9,089 nucleotides of DNA from Anaeroplasmataceae bacterium (GTDB lineage: Bacteria; Bacillota_I; Bacilli_A; Acholeplasmatales; Anaeroplasmataceae). The notes under the pieces were generated by a model. It saw nothing but the letters and a program-made list of their open reading frames with translations. It was not told the origin of the DNA and ran no database searches. Shown here piece by piece: positions 1 to 6,623 of the stretch. The stretch spans positions 1 to 9,089 of the forward strand of contig JAIDMV010000130.1 in NCBI GenBank assembly GCA_029050385.1, written 5' to 3'. A program made the position numbers and the translations under genes. Within the stretch, counting starts at the first letter, position 1. Every line of letters begins with the position of its first letter.

Positions 1-759
1 ATCTAAAACAGTAATTAAAATTGCATAGAATAAAGAGGCAAGCAAAGCTAACCAAAGATTAATTTTAGAATATCTTAAAACGAACGCGAACAAATAAAAC
101 AAAAGGAAAAACATAGAGTTAATAGACACTGCAGAAATATAATATGGTGGAACTAAATATAGTGTAATACATAACAAACCTACTGCCAGTAAGCTTTGAA
201 TCAAATACACGATTCTTTTATTCCAAAAGGAGAATACTAGTAAGCAAGTGATTCCTGCCAATATACAACCATAAAGATAATTTAAAGATAGATTAAAAAA
301 ATCCAATCCTGCAATCAAGCCTAATACAGAAAAGATTGTCATTAATCCAATGCTTAAGACGGGAAGGCCTCGGATTCTTTCCCTTGCATCTTCCTCATTT
401 AGCAAATAATTATCAAAAGGTATATCTTCTAAATAACGACATACTTCTTTTTTTACTTTATATTCCTTATGTTCCTGCCAATCTGTATCGTCTAAAGCAA
501 CATAAACAATATCCTTATGATATTTCTTGGCAGTATTTATTTGGAATAAAACCCAATCATCTAACAAACAAGCTTCACTTAATAAACATATCACCAATTT
601 AGAATCCTTAATCTCTTGAGCAATAGTCTTCTTCCAATCTGCCCCCTTAGGAACAAGTTGATCAAACCATACCTGATACTCTCTTTCTTTTAAGGACTTA
701 TAATATTCAATTGCAGTTCTACGGTTATGCACCTTATAAGAAATAAAAATATCATTCAT
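1..759 (-). CDS. TIR-domain multi-pass membrane protein, C-terminus cut by the window edge
   Basis: Reading from ATG at 759 to the edge gives 253 codons without a stop. Residues 2-90 fit a bacterial TIR domain. Box 1 is DIFISYK (3-9), followed by the VWFD strand (30-33), a BB-loop-like region with G39 and W42, and the ICLLS strand with a following W69. Residues about 133-152, 161-178, 183-203, 209-229 and 233-252 form five hydrophobic segments, so this is an N-terminal cytosolic TIR on a membrane anchor. In active TIR NADases the residue four after this tryptophan is the catalytic Glu; here it is Gln (Q73), so NAD cleavage is doubtful and a scaffold or signalling role is possible. GGAG lies 9 nt before the ATG. 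The gene starts 25 bp after the permease stop on the same strand, suggesting co-transcription with the ABC genes. The fold call is by motif only; the function is unknown. Confidence 0.8.
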   Translation of the reverse strand, partial: MNDIFISYKVHNRRTAIEYYKSLKEREYQVWFDQLVPKGADWKKTIAQEIKDSKLVICLLSEACLLDDWVLFQINTAKKYHKDIVYVALDDTDWQEHKEYKVKKEVCRYLEDIPFDNYLLNEEDARERIRGLPVLSIGLMTIFSVLGLIAGLDFFNLSLNYLYGCILAGITCLLVFSFWNKRIVYLIQSLLAVGLLCITLYLVPPYYISAVSINSMFFLLFYLFAFVLRYSKINLWLALLASLFYAILITVLD

Positions 760-784
760 ACAAGAAAACTCCAATACTAAATTT

Positions 785-3244
785 TTATTCTACTGATTTT
801 AAAGATTCAACCATCTTAATTTTTTTCATTTTTGGAATAAACAACAATAATACAACAAATACAAAAGCGGCTGTAATCAAGAAAGAATACAAGAAATTAA
901 GTCCCCCTAATGTAGTGGAAAAGCATTGACCTGGACTAGAAATTTTTTGGATTACAAATAAATTTAATAATGGTCCTAAGCCAAAGCCAAACAAAATTCC
1001 TAAAATACTCATCAGAATAATCTCTCTATAAATATAACCTAAAACTTCTTTCTTCTGATAGCCTAATACCTTTAGGGTAGCTATCTCCTTAATTCGCTCA
1101 TTGATATTGATATTCGTTAAATTATAAATCACAATAATCGCTAGAAGTCCTGAGCAGAAAATAATTACTATTATAATTAGATCGATTCCGTTGGATAGTG
1201 AAGCATACAGTTCTTTAGATTGCCTTAAATCTGAAACTGCGTTCACATTTTCTACCTCGTGAACCTTCTTAACTATTGTATCATAATTTTGCTGATCTAA
1301 AACACCTAATTTTAAAAAGACAACATTTGTCTCTTTCTCTATCTTTTTCGTAATAATATAATTGTTAATATAATTTTCAAAAACAGAATGTACTATAAAC
1401 TCTTTTTCCTTACCATTTACTTCTACAATCATTGTGCTTCCCTTTTTCAATCTGAAATTTCGGGCAAGCTGTGAGGAAATAATTACAGAATTTTCTGGAA
1501 GTTCCTTCACCCCTAAGTTCATATATTCGGTTATTGAATCATCAGCATATAAGATATCTATAGAATACTCCTTATTTTTCTTTAGTTTCCCCTCTTCTTT
1601 ATACAGATAAGTAAATTCACTATCTATCAAAAAATCTAATTCAACCTCGCCATAAACATCTAATGAAAAATCATAGCGTAAAATATCTTCAAATTGTACT
1701 GAGGATGCTGAGCCTAAAGAATCTCTTAATCCCAAGCCTACAATCATTAGCCCTGTACATCCTCCCACACCAACAATCATCATAATTAGATTCCGTTTGA
1801 AACGGAAGATATTTCGAATAGAGGATTTATATTTAAATTTCAATTTCTTCCAAATAAATCCTATTCGTTCTAGAAGTATTCTTCTTCCAGCCTTTGGAGC
1901 TTTTGGAACAAGTAATGCATTGGGCTTTTCCATCAAAGTTTTTAAACATACTGCAATCATAACAACAAAGACAGTTACACTCATAGAAACAGAAGCTAAA
2001 AGTACACACCAAGCATACCAGCTATACTGTCCCTGAGGCATAATAAATAAAGAGTTATAACAATAATAGATTGCCATAGGAAGACCATATACACCTAACA
2101 ATAAACCAACAGATGAACCAATTAGACAAGCAAATAAAGCATAAATAAAATATTTATTTAAAATTCTCAAATTAGTATAACCAAGAGATTTTAATGTGCC
2201 AATAGAACTTCTGTCCTCTTGAACTAAACGAGTCACAGAGGTTAAAGCAATTAATGTAGCAATGAAAAAGAAAAAGAACGGGAATACTACAGCTACATTA
2301 TTTACCTTACTCGCATTCGCATCAAAAGAAACATAGCTTAGATTACTTTTTCTATCCAACACATACCACTTCATCTCAGTAAATTGTTCATCAACAGCTT
2401 TCTTAATGGTTTCTTCCTGTGCTTCTAAAAGAGAATCCACCACACTACTTGGAAGATTAGGATTGGCTTCAACTATCTTTTTTCTAGCCTCTTCTTTGGC
2501 TTCACTATATAATTTTTCTAATCTTTTATTCATATATAAAGGAGATATATCTTCTAATTTTTGTTCTGTTGGATCTAAGAAATCAAAATATGCTTTCTTA
2601 AAGGAATGAAGCTCTTTAGCTCCTGTAATAGTGATGACTATATCCGTTATAGGTACTTTATAATATGCTTCATCTACATAAATAATAGAATCTAAATTTC
2701 CATCTCCGATTTGCGTGTTTTCCTGCATACGATAATAATACACTGGGGAATTACATACTCCAACAATTGTATAAGAAATACCATCAACATCAATTTGCTG
2801 ATTTAAAGGATGCTTATCTAAGAATATACCCATATTTTGAATTACACATTCTTTATCGTTATTAGGTAAACGTCCTTCAATTAAAGTAAGTTGATTTATA
2901 TTAGATTTAAAAGAATTCACAATTCGCCTGGTTGTAATATCAACACCATCGTATTGAGTTTTAAAATCTATAGTAGAAAAGCCTTCTATATCCTCAATTT
3001 CTTTTATATCTTCTTTCAAAGAAACAACATCCTCATCAGAAAATCCGATTGTACTTTTTAAAAGAATATCATATGTATTGGTTTCATCATAATGGCGTTC
3101 CATAGAATCCTGTAAATCAGGAGTAGCTGAAAGAAGTCCAATTAAAAAACCAACACCTAAAGCCATAATCGCTACTATCGCAATCAGTCTAGTCAAATTC
3201 TTTTTAAAGTCTCTTAGAATGGTTTTTATAAATGTTTTCTTCAT
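785..3244 (-). CDS. ABC transporter permease, FtsX/MacB type with duplicated FtsX domain (819 aa)
   Basis: This is the membrane subunit of an ABC transporter, paired with the ATPase gene 5 bp upstream. One helix lies at about 18-40, followed by a large extracytoplasmic region (about 41-312) with a charged helical stretch at about 240-295. Three helices follow at about 316-336, 363-388 and 408-432. The second half repeats the plan: a helix at about 486-504, a second extracytoplasmic domain (about 510-680), and helices at about 685-707, 738-764 and 784-803. Each half carries the FtsX coupling motif, IGTLKSLGY at 348-356 and IATLKVLGY at 721-729. Eight helices and about 820 residues are usual for Gram-positive two-FtsX permeases. 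Members of this superfamily export peptides or lipoproteins, or act mechanically without moving substrate. The sequence does not reveal the substrate. The ribosome site (GGTGATGTGA) is weak, so translation is probably coupled to the ATPase. Confidence 0.9.
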   Translation of the reverse strand: MKKTFIKTILRDFKKNLTRLIAIVAIMALGVGFLIGLLSATPDLQDSMERHYDETNTYDILLKSTIGFSDEDVVSLKEDIKEIEDIEGFSTIDFKTQYDGVDITTRRIVNSFKSNINQLTLIEGRLPNNDKECVIQNMGIFLDKHPLNQQIDVDGISYTIVGVCNSPVYYYRMQENTQIGDGNLDSIIYVDEAYYKVPITDIVITITGAKELHSFKKAYFDFLDPTEQKLEDISPLYMNKRLEKLYSEAKEEARKKIVEANPNLPSSVVDSLLEAQEETIKKAVDEQFTEMKWYVLDRKSNLSYVSFDANASKVNNVAVVFPFFFFFIATLIALTSVTRLVQEDRSSIGTLKSLGYTNLRILNKYFIYALFACLIGSSVGLLLGVYGLPMAIYYCYNSLFIMPQGQYSWYAWCVLLASVSMSVTVFVVMIAVCLKTLMEKPNALLVPKAPKAGRRILLERIGFIWKKLKFKYKSSIRNIFRFKRNLIMMIVGVGGCTGLMIVGLGLRDSLGSASSVQFEDILRYDFSLDVYGEVELDFLIDSEFTYLYKEEGKLKKNKEYSIDILYADDSITEYMNLGVKELPENSVIISSQLARNFRLKKGSTMIVEVNGKEKEFIVHSVFENYINNYIITKKIEKETNVVFLKLGVLDQQNYDTIVKKVHEVENVNAVSDLRQSKELYASLSNGIDLIIIVIIFCSGLLAIIVIYNLTNININERIKEIATLKVLGYQKKEVLGYIYREIILMSILGILFGFGLGPLLNLFVIQKISSPGQCFSTTLGGLNFLYSFLITAAFVFVVLLLFIPKMKKIKMVESLKSVE

Positions 3245-3249
3245 TCACA

Positions 3250-3951
3250 TCACCACTCAATCTCTTCAATTGGTACAGGACGTTCATTATAGTACTCTTC
3301 TTCAACTTTACCATTTTTAACTCGAATGACATGATCAGCCATTTTCGTTATTGCCGCATTATGCGTAATGACAATAACTGTCTTAGAAGTTTGTCTACAT
3401 GTATCGTGTAAAAGCTTTAAAATACTTTTTCCTGTTTGATAATCTAGGGCACCTGTTGGTTCATCGCATAATAATATCTTAGGATTTTTAGCAATTGCTC
3501 TAGCGATACTTACACGCTGTTGTTCACCGCCAGAAAGCTGAGCAGGGAAATTATTTAAACGCTCCTCTAATCCAACAGATTTTAAAACCTCAACAGGATC
3601 TAAAGGATTCTTACATATCTCTACTGCGATTTCTATATTCTCTAAAGCCGTCAAGTTTGGCATTAAATTATAAAATTGAAAAACAAAGCCTACATCATAT
3701 CTTCTATAATTTGTAAGTTCTCTGTCATTCATTTTGCTAACCTCTGCTCCATCAACAAAAATGTCTCCAGAGTCACAGCCCTCCATACCGCCTAGTAAAT
3801 TTAAAATGGTTGTTTTACCTGCTCCAGAAGGACCAACAATTACACAAAATTCTTTTTCTTTAATAGAAAAAGAGACTTCGTCATTAGCAACGATTTCTTG
3901 ACTTCCAGCGATATATTTTTTTGTTACGTTTTGAAATGTTACAAATTCCAT
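3250..3951 (-). CDS. ABC transporter ATP-binding protein, MacB/LolD-like (233 aa)
   Basis: This is the cytosolic ATPase that should dimerise and drive the adjacent FtsX-type permease. All nucleotide-binding motifs are intact. Walker A is GPSGAGKT (40-47), the Q-loop glutamine is Q92, the signature is LSGGEQQR (139-146), Walker B is ILLCDEP (159-165) with catalytic E164, the D-loop region is GALD (167-170), and the switch histidine is H197. The start chosen is ATG at 3951, with GGAGG 8 nt upstream. A longer reading from TTG at 3966 would place the start codon on top of that GGAGG and is rejected. Length and motif spacing are those of the MacB/LolD/FtsE group. The stop codon is 5 bp before the permease ATG, so the two form an operon, with the TIR-membrane gene third. 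The substrate is unknown. Confidence 0.94.
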   Translation of the reverse strand: MEFVTFQNVTKKYIAGSQEIVANDEVSFSIKEKEFCVIVGPSGAGKTTILNLLGGMEGCDSGDIFVDGAEVSKMNDRELTNYRRYDVGFVFQFYNLMPNLTALENIEIAVEICKNPLDPVEVLKSVGLEERLNNFPAQLSGGEQQRVSIARAIAKNPKILLCDEPTGALDYQTGKSILKLLHDTCRQTSKTVIVITHNAAITKMADHVIRVKNGKVEEEYYNERPVPIEEIEW

Positions 3952-3987
3952 ACTTGTGTCCTCCAAATAAAGTAGTAGTTTCTATTC

Positions 3988-4016
3988 ATTTTAACATAAA
4001 TAAACAAATTTGAAAA
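3988..4016 (-). promoter_or_regulatory. Putative promoter of the ABC/TIR operon
   Basis: On the minus strand, TTTTCA (4011-4016) is followed after 17 bp by TAAAAT (3988-3993). The -10 is preceded by TG at the extended -10 position. The predicted transcript start is about 30 nt upstream of the ATPase ATG. No strong hairpin terminator separates this region from the lysR stop, so read-through from lysR is also possible. Neither copy of the ATAG-N5-CTAT element seen in the divergent region occurs here, so control by the LysR protein is not indicated. Confidence 0.5.
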
Positions 4017-4058
4017 TTGCTTTTTTAAGAATTATTTATAAATTAAAGCTTACTAATT

Positions 4059-4934
4059 TTATAAATATTTTTTCAAATACTCTAAAAAGATTTCTGCACA
4101 CTTAGGAAAAACCTGATACTTTTTCCATGCAATATCCAAATGAGATTCTAATCTTGGATAAAGCGGTCTAAAACAAAGATTACTATTCCCACTTGTGTTA
4201 ATGAGTTTATCTAAACTTACTGCATAACCCACTCCTTCTTCAACTAGAATGGATGCATTATATAAAAGATTATAGGTGGCTACAATATTTAATTCTTCTG
4301 CAGATTTACCAAACCAATCTGAAATCATACTTTTTCCTAAAGAATGTCTAGAACGAATCAGTGGCTTATCCCATAAATCCTTAGGGGTAATAGATTCTTT
4401 ATCAGCAAGTGGACTATCCTTTCTCATAAGAACTCCCCATATATCCGTTAAGGGTAAACGAAGATAGTCATATTTATCTAAATTAGCAGGCTCAATAAAA
4501 ATTCCAAAATCAATTAATCCCTTATCTAGCTTTTCAGATATGGCCACCATATCTCCACTATAGATATGAAATTTAACATTTGGATAATCTTTTTGTACAT
4601 CATATATAGCTTTGGCAATCAATTCCATAGCATAGGATTCTCCTCCACCTATATAAATTTCGCCACTTATATCTTTAACAGGAGAGTTCAATTCGTTTTC
4701 TGTTTTATTATATAGTTCTAATATTTCTTCTGCACGCTTATATAAAAGTCTACCCGCATCTGTAAGTGTAATTTTTCTACTTCCACGAATAAAAAGAGGC
4801 TGTCCTACTTCTTTTTCTAAATTTTGCATCTGACGAGATAAATTAGGTTGTGTAACAAATAAAACCTCTGCTGCCTTAGATATGCTTTCTTCTTTTACAA
4901 CAGCCATAAAATATCTTAATTCTCTTAATTCCAT
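4059..4934 (-). CDS. LysR-family transcriptional regulator (291 aa)
   Basis: This is a standard-length LysR regulator. The N-terminal winged helix-turn-helix has ELRELRYFMAVV (2-13), then SISKAAEVLFVTQPNLSRQM (17-36) and LEKEVGQPLFIR (39-50). A linker helix follows at about 57-85, and a periplasmic-binding-protein-like effector domain covers about 90-291. Family members bind a small molecule in this domain and usually activate a divergent operon while repressing themselves. The only cysteines are C254 and C279, without the OxyR pair arrangement, so a thiol-switch peroxide sensor is unlikely and a metabolite sensor more probable. The ATG at 4934 is preceded by AGGTGA. The gene is divergent from the acetyltransferase/hydrolase/reductase operon across 131 bp that contain two matching inverted repeats, which makes that operon its likely target. 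The effector is unknown. Confidence 0.93.
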   Translation of the reverse strand: MELRELRYFMAVVKEESISKAAEVLFVTQPNLSRQMQNLEKEVGQPLFIRGSRKITLTDAGRLLYKRAEEILELYNKTENELNSPVKDISGEIYIGGGESYAMELIAKAIYDVQKDYPNVKFHIYSGDMVAISEKLDKGLIDFGIFIEPANLDKYDYLRLPLTDIWGVLMRKDSPLADKESITPKDLWDKPLIRSRHSLGKSMISDWFGKSAEELNIVATYNLLYNASILVEEGVGYAVSLDKLINTSGNSNLCFRPLYPRLESHLDIAWKKYQVFPKCAEIFLEYLKKYL

Positions 4935-4950
4935 AGTATCACCTACCTAT

Positions 4951-4980
4951 ACTATATCATAGCAAATCTATGCTTGTCAA
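4951..4980 (-). promoter_or_regulatory. Putative lysR promoter
   Basis: The minus strand has a perfect -35 TTGACA (4975-4980), an 18-bp spacer, and TATAGT as -10 (4951-4956). The predicted start lies near 4944, leaving a leader of only about 10 nt before the lysR ATG, which is short. The inverted repeat at 4958-4972 occupies the spacer, so a protein bound there would block RNA polymerase and give autorepression. Confidence 0.5.
4958..4972. promoter_or_regulatory. Putative LysR operator, dyad 1 (CATAG-N5-CTATG)
   Basis: A perfect 5-bp inverted repeat, CATAG CAAAT CTATG, lies within the lysR promoter spacer. It shares the core ATAG-N5-CTAT with dyad 2, whose centre is 24 bp away. It is an A-N11-T dyad rather than the textbook T-N11-A, so assignment to LysR rests on position and repetition. 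Confidence 0.55.
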
Positions 4981-4997
4981 TTATAGTTCCCCTATAA
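4981..4997. promoter_or_regulatory. Putative LysR operator, dyad 2 (TTATAG-N5-CTATAA)
   Basis: A perfect 6-bp inverted repeat, TTATAG TTCCC CTATAA, has the same ATAG-N5-CTAT core as dyad 1. Its centre (4989) is about 55 bp upstream of the predicted start of the plus-strand operon and 12 bp upstream of its -35. This suits activation by a LysR tetramer spanning both dyads. Confidence 0.55.
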
Positions 4998-5008
4998 AAT
5001 ATAAGTAT

Positions 5009-5037
5009 TTGATATATATTAAAATATAAAATATACT
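5009..5037 (+). promoter_or_regulatory. Putative promoter of the acetyltransferase/hydrolase/reductase operon
   Basis: TTGATA (5009-5014), a 17-bp spacer and TATACT (5032-5037) form a good sigma-A-type promoter. The expected start is near 5044, about 22 nt before the first ATG. The surrounding 5000-5040 stretch is almost pure A/T, which weakens the specificity of any single match. Confidence 0.5.
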
Positions 5038-5065
5038 AATAATAGAGATACATAAGGAGAAAATT

Positions 5066-5638
5066 ATGGATGCAATAGAATTTAAAAAGAAAATGAACAA
5101 TCAAACCTATATCATTGCCAATTCTGATATGCACTTATATATGCATGAGGCATCCCAAAGAGCCAGGAAAATTACATTTGAAATCAATAGCACGTTTCAT
5201 ACCAATGAAGAACTTTGTGAGTTATTTTCCAAGCTTACTGGTAAAACTATAGATAAATCCTTTGGTTTATTTCCACCTTTTTACACCGATTACGGACAGA
5301 ACATATCCTTAGGAAAAAATGTATTTATCAATTCAGGGTGCTGTTTCCAAGATCAAGGTGGAATAGAAATTGGGAACAATGTATTAATTGGTCAACAAGT
5401 TGTTCTTGCAACATTAAATCATGATTTAATTCCTATTAAACGTGCAAATATGCAACCTTCTCCTATCAAGATTGGAAACGATGTTTGGATAGGAGCACAT
5501 GCAACCATTCTTCCTGGAGTAACCATTGGAGATGGAGCAGTTATTGCTGCAGGAGCAGTTGTTACTAAAGATGTCCCCAAGAACACGGTAGTTGCAGGGG
5601 TACCTGCAAAGGTAATAAAAAAAATCGAGGAGGAATAA
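5066..5638 (+). CDS. Sugar O-acetyltransferase, left-handed beta-helix (maltose/galactoside acetyltransferase family)
   Basis: This is a 190-residue acetyl-CoA-dependent O-acetyltransferase of the Maa/LacA type, expected to be a cytosolic trimer. The N-terminal helical maltose-acetyltransferase region (about 1-60) includes HLYMHEASQRA (23-33). From about 78 to 185 the hexapeptide repeats of the left-handed beta-helix are plain: ISLGKNVFI, IEIGNNVLIG, IKIGNDVWIG, VTIGDGAVIAAGAVV. The likely catalytic histidine is H119, in TLNHDL, where the family has its active-site His. The C-terminal VVAGVPAKVI (175-184) is also typical. ATG 5066 is preceded by AAGGAG with a 6-nt gap. It is the first gene of the operon and ends 4 bp before the hydrolase. 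The acceptor sugar cannot be told from sequence; these enzymes are often annotated as scavengers of non-metabolisable sugars, but the redox genes downstream make another acceptor possible. Confidence 0.9.
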   Translation: MDAIEFKKKMNNQTYIIANSDMHLYMHEASQRARKITFEINSTFHTNEELCELFSKLTGKTIDKSFGLFPPFYTDYGQNISLGKNVFINSGCCFQDQGGIEIGNNVLIGQQVVLATLNHDLIPIKRANMQPSPIKIGNDVWIGAHATILPGVTIGDGAVIAAGAVVTKDVPKNTVVAGVPAKVIKKIEEE

Positions 5639-5642
5639 AACA

Positions 5643-6620
5643 ATGAAAAAATTAAAATTGACAAAAAAATGGGATAAGGTTTTTCCAAAAAGTGAAAAGG
5701 TAAATCACGAAAAAATTACATTTCATAATCGTTATGGAATATTACTTGTAGCAGATTTGTATATTCCTAAAAATGCTTTAGGCAAGCTTCCTGCCATTGC
5801 AGTTTGTGGGCCATTTGGAGCTGTAAAAGAACAATCTTCTGGGCTTTATGCACAAACACTAGCAGAACGTGGATTTTTAACAATTGCTTTTGATCCTTCT
5901 TTTACTGGTGAAAGTGGTGGAGAACCAAGATATGTAGCTTCTCCTGATATAAACACTGAAGATTTCTGTGCAGCAGTTGACTATCTTTCTTGTCGTAATG
6001 ATGTTGATAAAGAAAAAATAGGAATTATAGGAATCTGTGGCTGGGGTGGCATGGCGATTAATGCAGCAGCTATAGATACTAGAATTAAAGTAACCATTGC
6101 TTCTACTATGTATGATATGACAAGAGTAAATGCAAAGGGTTATTTTGATTCTACAGATAGTGAAGAAGCACGCTACGAAATCAAAAAAGCATTAAATGCA
6201 CAGCGTATTCAAGATTATAAAAATGGATATTATGAGCTTGGTGGTGGGGTCATTGATCCACTTCCTTCTGATGCACCATTCTATGTAAAGGATTATTATG
6301 ATTACTATAAAACCCCTAGAGGCTATCATAAACGCTCACTTAATTCTAATGGAGGTTGGAATAAAACTTCTGCACTTTCCTTTATCAATATGCCTATCCT
6401 TGCTTATAGTAATGAAATTAAAAGCGCTGTAATGCTGATTCATGGAGAAAAGGCACATTCTTGTTACTTTAGTAAGGATGTATTCAAACAATTAAAAGGA
6501 GATAATAAAGAGCTAGTAATTATTCCAAATGCTGTACATACAGATTTATATGATAGGACAGATATTATTCCATTTGACAAAATAGAAAACTTTTTTTCAA
6601 CTTATATGAATAAGGAGTAA
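5643..6620 (+). CDS. Alpha/beta hydrolase with a cysteine in the nucleophile elbow (325 aa)
   Basis: This is a cytosolic hydrolase of the dienelactone hydrolase/acyl-esterase side of the alpha/beta superfamily. The core strand LPAIAVCGPFGA (49-60) carries the oxyanion-loop region. IGIIGICGWGG (126-136) is the nucleophile elbow, with Cys132 where most esterases have Ser. VMLIHGEKAHS (263-273) is the strand that normally leads to the acidic triad residue, perhaps E269. H299, in IPNAVHTDLYD, is the likely catalytic histidine. A cap-like insertion lies at about 157-245. No signal peptide is present. AGGAGG at 5628-5633, inside the end of the acetyltransferase gene, is 9 nt from the ATG, so the two are translated as a unit. 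Cysteine-nucleophile relatives act on lactones or activated esters. The substrate is not evident; the context suggests processing of a reactive or acylated small molecule. Confidence 0.87.
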   Translation: MKKLKLTKKWDKVFPKSEKVNHEKITFHNRYGILLVADLYIPKNALGKLPAIAVCGPFGAVKEQSSGLYAQTLAERGFLTIAFDPSFTGESGGEPRYVASPDINTEDFCAAVDYLSCRNDVDKEKIGIIGICGWGGMAINAAAIDTRIKVTIASTMYDMTRVNAKGYFDSTDSEEARYEIKKALNAQRIQDYKNGYYELGGGVIDPLPSDAPFYVKDYYDYYKTPRGYHKRSLNSNGGWNKTSALSFINMPILAYSNEIKSAVMLIHGEKAHSCYFSKDVFKQLKGDNKELVIIPNAVHTDLYDRTDIIPFDKIENFFSTYMNKE

Positions 6621-6623
6621 AAT

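Noticed and set aside
336..602. Plus-strand open reading frame of 88 codons
   Set aside because: It is antisense to the TIR domain and the first membrane segments of the minus-strand gene and has no recognisable domain.
3952..3966. Longer ATPase start at TTG 3966
   Set aside because: The TTG overlaps the GGAGG that serves the ATG at 3951, and the extra five residues are not part of the ATPase fold.
4034..4043. AT-only palindrome ATTTATAAAT after the lysR stop, considered as a terminator or operator
   Set aside because: It contains no G/C pairs and such palindromes are expected by chance in very AT-rich DNA; it does not match the ATAG-N5-CTAT dyads.
5419..5688. Minus-strand open frame opposite the acetyltransferase
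   Set aside because: It is the shadow of hexapeptide-repeat codons, and the plus-strand protein is unmistakable.
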